NCBI GenBank assembly: GCA_020849655.1
Contig: JADLFU010000017.1
Span: 1-32,036 of the forward strand
DNA from: Polyangiaceae bacterium
GTDB taxonomy: Bacteria; Myxococcota_A; Polyangia; Polyangiales; Polyangiaceae
DNA length: 32,036 bases
Direction: 5' to 3'
Part shown: one piece after another, positions 30,619 to 32,036 of the stretch
Numbering within the stretch: the stretch's first letter is position 1
How the letters are laid out: each line of letters starts with the position of its first letter
Notes under the pieces: generated by a model
Database searches by the model: none
The model's input: the letters and a program-made list of their open reading frames with translations, nothing else
What the model was told of the DNA's origin: nothing
Translations under genes and position numbers: made by a program

Positions 30619-31410
30619 ATGAACCGCAACTTCACCGCGTCCTTCCTCGCCGCCGCTGCGCTCCTCACCTCGGGGGCCGCGCTCGCGCAAGATCCCCCGC
30701 CCCCGCCCGCGCCCGCGCCCGGGCCCGGCGCCGCCACCGGCAGCGAGAAGGTGACGGACGGCGGCCCGTCCGCGCACTCGCAGGTCGTCGGCACCTTCGC
30801 CATCACCTGGTTCGGCGTCGGCGACGTGCCGATCGCGGCCGCCCAGGGCGCGCGTCAGGCCGTGGCGACGCCGGCCGTCGGCGCGCGCTACTGGCTCAAC
30901 GAGAAGCTCGGCATCGACGCCGGCCTCGGCTTCTCGCAGAAGAGCGGCAGCACCGAGACCGTGAGCGGCGGGACCACCGTCACCACCGACCAGCCCTCGT
31001 CGACCGCGTTCTGGCTGCACGTCGGCGTGCCGCTCGCGCTCGCGCACGCGGGCAACTTCACGTTCCTCGTCACGCCCGAGCTGAACTACGGCAGCGCGTC
31101 CGGCAAGATCAAGGGCACGCCCGCGATGGGCATGCAGCCCGCCGGCCCCGACACCGACCTCAGCGGCAGCCGCATCCTCGCGGGCGCGCGCGCCGGCGCG
31201 GAGATCCACTTCGGCTTCATGGGCCTGCGTCGCCTCAGCCTCGAGGGCTCGGTCGGCCTGTTCTACGACTCGCAGTCCTGGAAGGCGTCCTCTACCCAGA
31301 ACGGCACCGAGGTGAGCGCGAAGGGCAGCGAGACGATCATCTCGACCTCGTCGATCAACCAGCCGTGGGACTTCTTCCGCGGCAACGTCGCGGCCCGCTA
31401 CTACTTCTGA
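30619..31410 (+). CDS. outer membrane beta-barrel protein
   Basis: 263 residues. A signal peptide (core TASFLAAAALLTSGAALA, cleaved after ALA) is followed by a Pro/Ala-rich segment. The rest alternates beta strands with amphipathic character, for example VGTFAITWFGVG, VGARYWLNEKLGIDAGLGFS, FLVTPELNYG, RAGAEIHFGFMG and LSLEGSVGLFYD. It ends in ARYYF, the aromatic C-terminal signature recognised by the BAM complex. About eight to ten strands are predicted by eye. The ATG at 30619 has a Shine-Dalgarno-like GGAACGGAGA. No transport or enzyme function can be inferred. The next lipoprotein starts 10 bases after the stop. Confidence 0.8.
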   Translation: MNRNFTASFLAAAALLTSGAALAQDPPPPPAPAPGPGAATGSEKVTDGGPSAHSQVVGTFAITWFGVGDVPIAAAQGARQAVATPAVGARYWLNEKLGIDAGLGFSQKSGSTETVSGGTTVTTDQPSSTAFWLHVGVPLALAHAGNFTFLVTPELNYGSASGKIKGTPAMGMQPAGPDTDLSGSRILAGARAGAEIHFGFMGLRRLSLEGSVGLFYDSQSWKASSTQNGTEVSAKGSETIISTSSINQPWDFFRGNVAARYYF

Positions 31411-31420
31411 CGGAGCCGCC

Positions 31421-32036
31421 ATGACGCCTCGCCTTCGCTCCTCGCTGCTGCTCGCCGCGCTCGGCGCGTTGGCCGCTTGCGCCCCCGACGGCGGGCCTGG
31501 CGCCGGCGGCTCCCCTGGCTCGAAGACCGCCTTCGGGTCCAGCGATCCGGGGCCGTTCTCCGGCGCGAGCGACCCGGGCTCCTCCCCCAGCGGCGCCGCC
31601 GGGCCGTTCGGAGGGGGCGACTCCGGCCTGTGCGAGGTGCTCTGCACCCAGCTCGCTCAGTGCCTCTCGATCAGCCAGGCGCAGTGCCTGTCCGGCTGCG
31701 CGTCGGAGATCGAGCACATCCCGTGTGTCGCCCAGTACACGCGCCTCTTCAAGTGCGCCGGGCAGTTCCTCACGTGCAAGCCCCCCGAGGACAAGAACAA
31801 GAAGGACACAAAGGAGTCCGACGATGCCCAGTACGTCATCGACGAGGAGGGCTTGAAGCAGTGCGCGGCCGAGGCGAAGGGCCTCTCGGCCTGCCTCGAG
31901 CAGCAGGGCGCGGCCGGATCCGGCGGCTCGAAGCAGGGCGGCGGCGGTTCGGGCGGCTCGGGGCTCGGCGGCTCGGGGCTCGGCGGCTCGGGGCTCGGCG
32001 GCTCGGGGCTCGGCGGCTCGGGGCTCGGCGGCTCGG
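31421..32036 (+). CDS. cysteine-rich lipoprotein with GGSGL repeats (3' end outside window)
   Basis: At least 205 residues, still open at the right edge. The signal peptide ends in the lipobox LAAC (Cys20). A Gly/Pro/Ser linker is followed by a compact domain with ten cysteines: CEVLC, AQC, SGC, IPC, FKC and LTC, then a Lys/Asp-rich loop and KQC and SAC. This spacing is like that of other small myxobacterial Cys-rich lipoproteins, and five disulphides are possible. After residue about 165 comes a Gly/Ser-rich stretch that turns into perfect GGSGL repeats to the end of the window. ATG at 31421 is 10 bases after the barrel-protein stop, so the two are probably one operon. Function unknown. Confidence 0.78.
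   Translation, partial: MTPRLRSSLLLAALGALAACAPDGGPGAGGSPGSKTAFGSSDPGPFSGASDPGSSPSGAAGPFGGGDSGLCEVLCTQLAQCLSISQAQCLSGCASEIEHIPCVAQYTRLFKCAGQFLTCKPPEDKNKKDTKESDDAQYVIDEEGLKQCAAEAKGLSACLEQQGAAGSGGSKQGGGGSGGSGLGGSGLGGSGLGGSGLGGSGLGGS
31952..32036 (+). repeat. 15-base tandem repeat encoding GGSGL
   Basis: Five perfect copies of GGCGGCTCGGGGCTC (31952-31966, then every 15 bases to 32026) and a sixth cut at base 10 by the window edge. The period keeps the reading frame, so changes in copy number would only lengthen or shorten the protein. Confidence 0.95.

Overview
The window is a GC-rich, densely coded stretch of chromosome. It suggests a Gram-negative bacterium of the Myxococcota (Deltaproteobacteria-type), most likely the Polyangia. 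Support for this is the very high GC content, two eukaryotic-type kinase-like proteins, a lipopolysaccharide-export/rpoN operon that also carries hprK, several cysteine-rich lipoproteins with Gly/Ala/Ser linkers, and an SDR of the multifunctional-enzyme type. The genus cannot be fixed by reading alone. I saw no tRNA, rRNA, CRISPR array, transposase or phage gene, and no gap over 300 bases without a gene.

Layout. Bases 1-1469: a cut-off alpha/beta hydrolase overlapping a type I asparaginase. 1521-2984: a membrane pseudokinase with cysteine-paired Sel1 repeats. 2998-6459 (minus strand): recN, a small membrane protein, a family 5 uracil-DNA glycosylase and glyoxalase II. 6579-16276 (plus strand): a long, tightly packed operon of a degenerate Fic protein, lptA, lptB, rpoN, hpf, ptsN, hprK, rapZ, HPr, enzyme I and a Ser/Thr kinase, mostly joined by 4-base stop/start overlaps. 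16280-17089 (minus): bamD. 17178-19410: an SDR, a protein with a polyacidic tail (minus), a PilZ protein and a hypothetical. 19579-20451: a Cys-rich lipoprotein. 20465-24075 (minus): a 4Fe-4S protein, a DUF3142 protein and a TPR lipoprotein. 24262-24900: a sigma-70 family (ECF-like) factor. 24905-25714 (minus): a Gly/Ala-rich lipoprotein. 25795-30560: two sulfatase-fold enzymes with Thr at the nucleophile position. 30619 to the end: an outer-membrane barrel and a Cys-rich lipoprotein that runs into a (GGSGL)n repeat at the window edge.

How the genes fit together. The central operon joins envelope building (LptA/LptB) to sigma-54, ribosome hibernation and a regulatory phosphotransferase chain: EI to HPr to EIIA-Ntr, with HPr kinase and RapZ. 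No sugar permease and no EIIA-Man is present, so the chain is probably a signalling device. A tail-anchored kinase is translationally coupled to EI. A strong -24/-12 sigma-54 promoter lies before the sigma factor gene at 24262, suggesting a sigma-54 to second-sigma cascade within the window.

Two coding anomalies stand out. rpoN lacks a stop at its natural end and stays open right through hpf. The first sulfatase-like gene has an in-frame TGA just before a tail that otherwise runs to a perfect ATGA overlap with the next gene. Each could be a real mutation or a base-call error.
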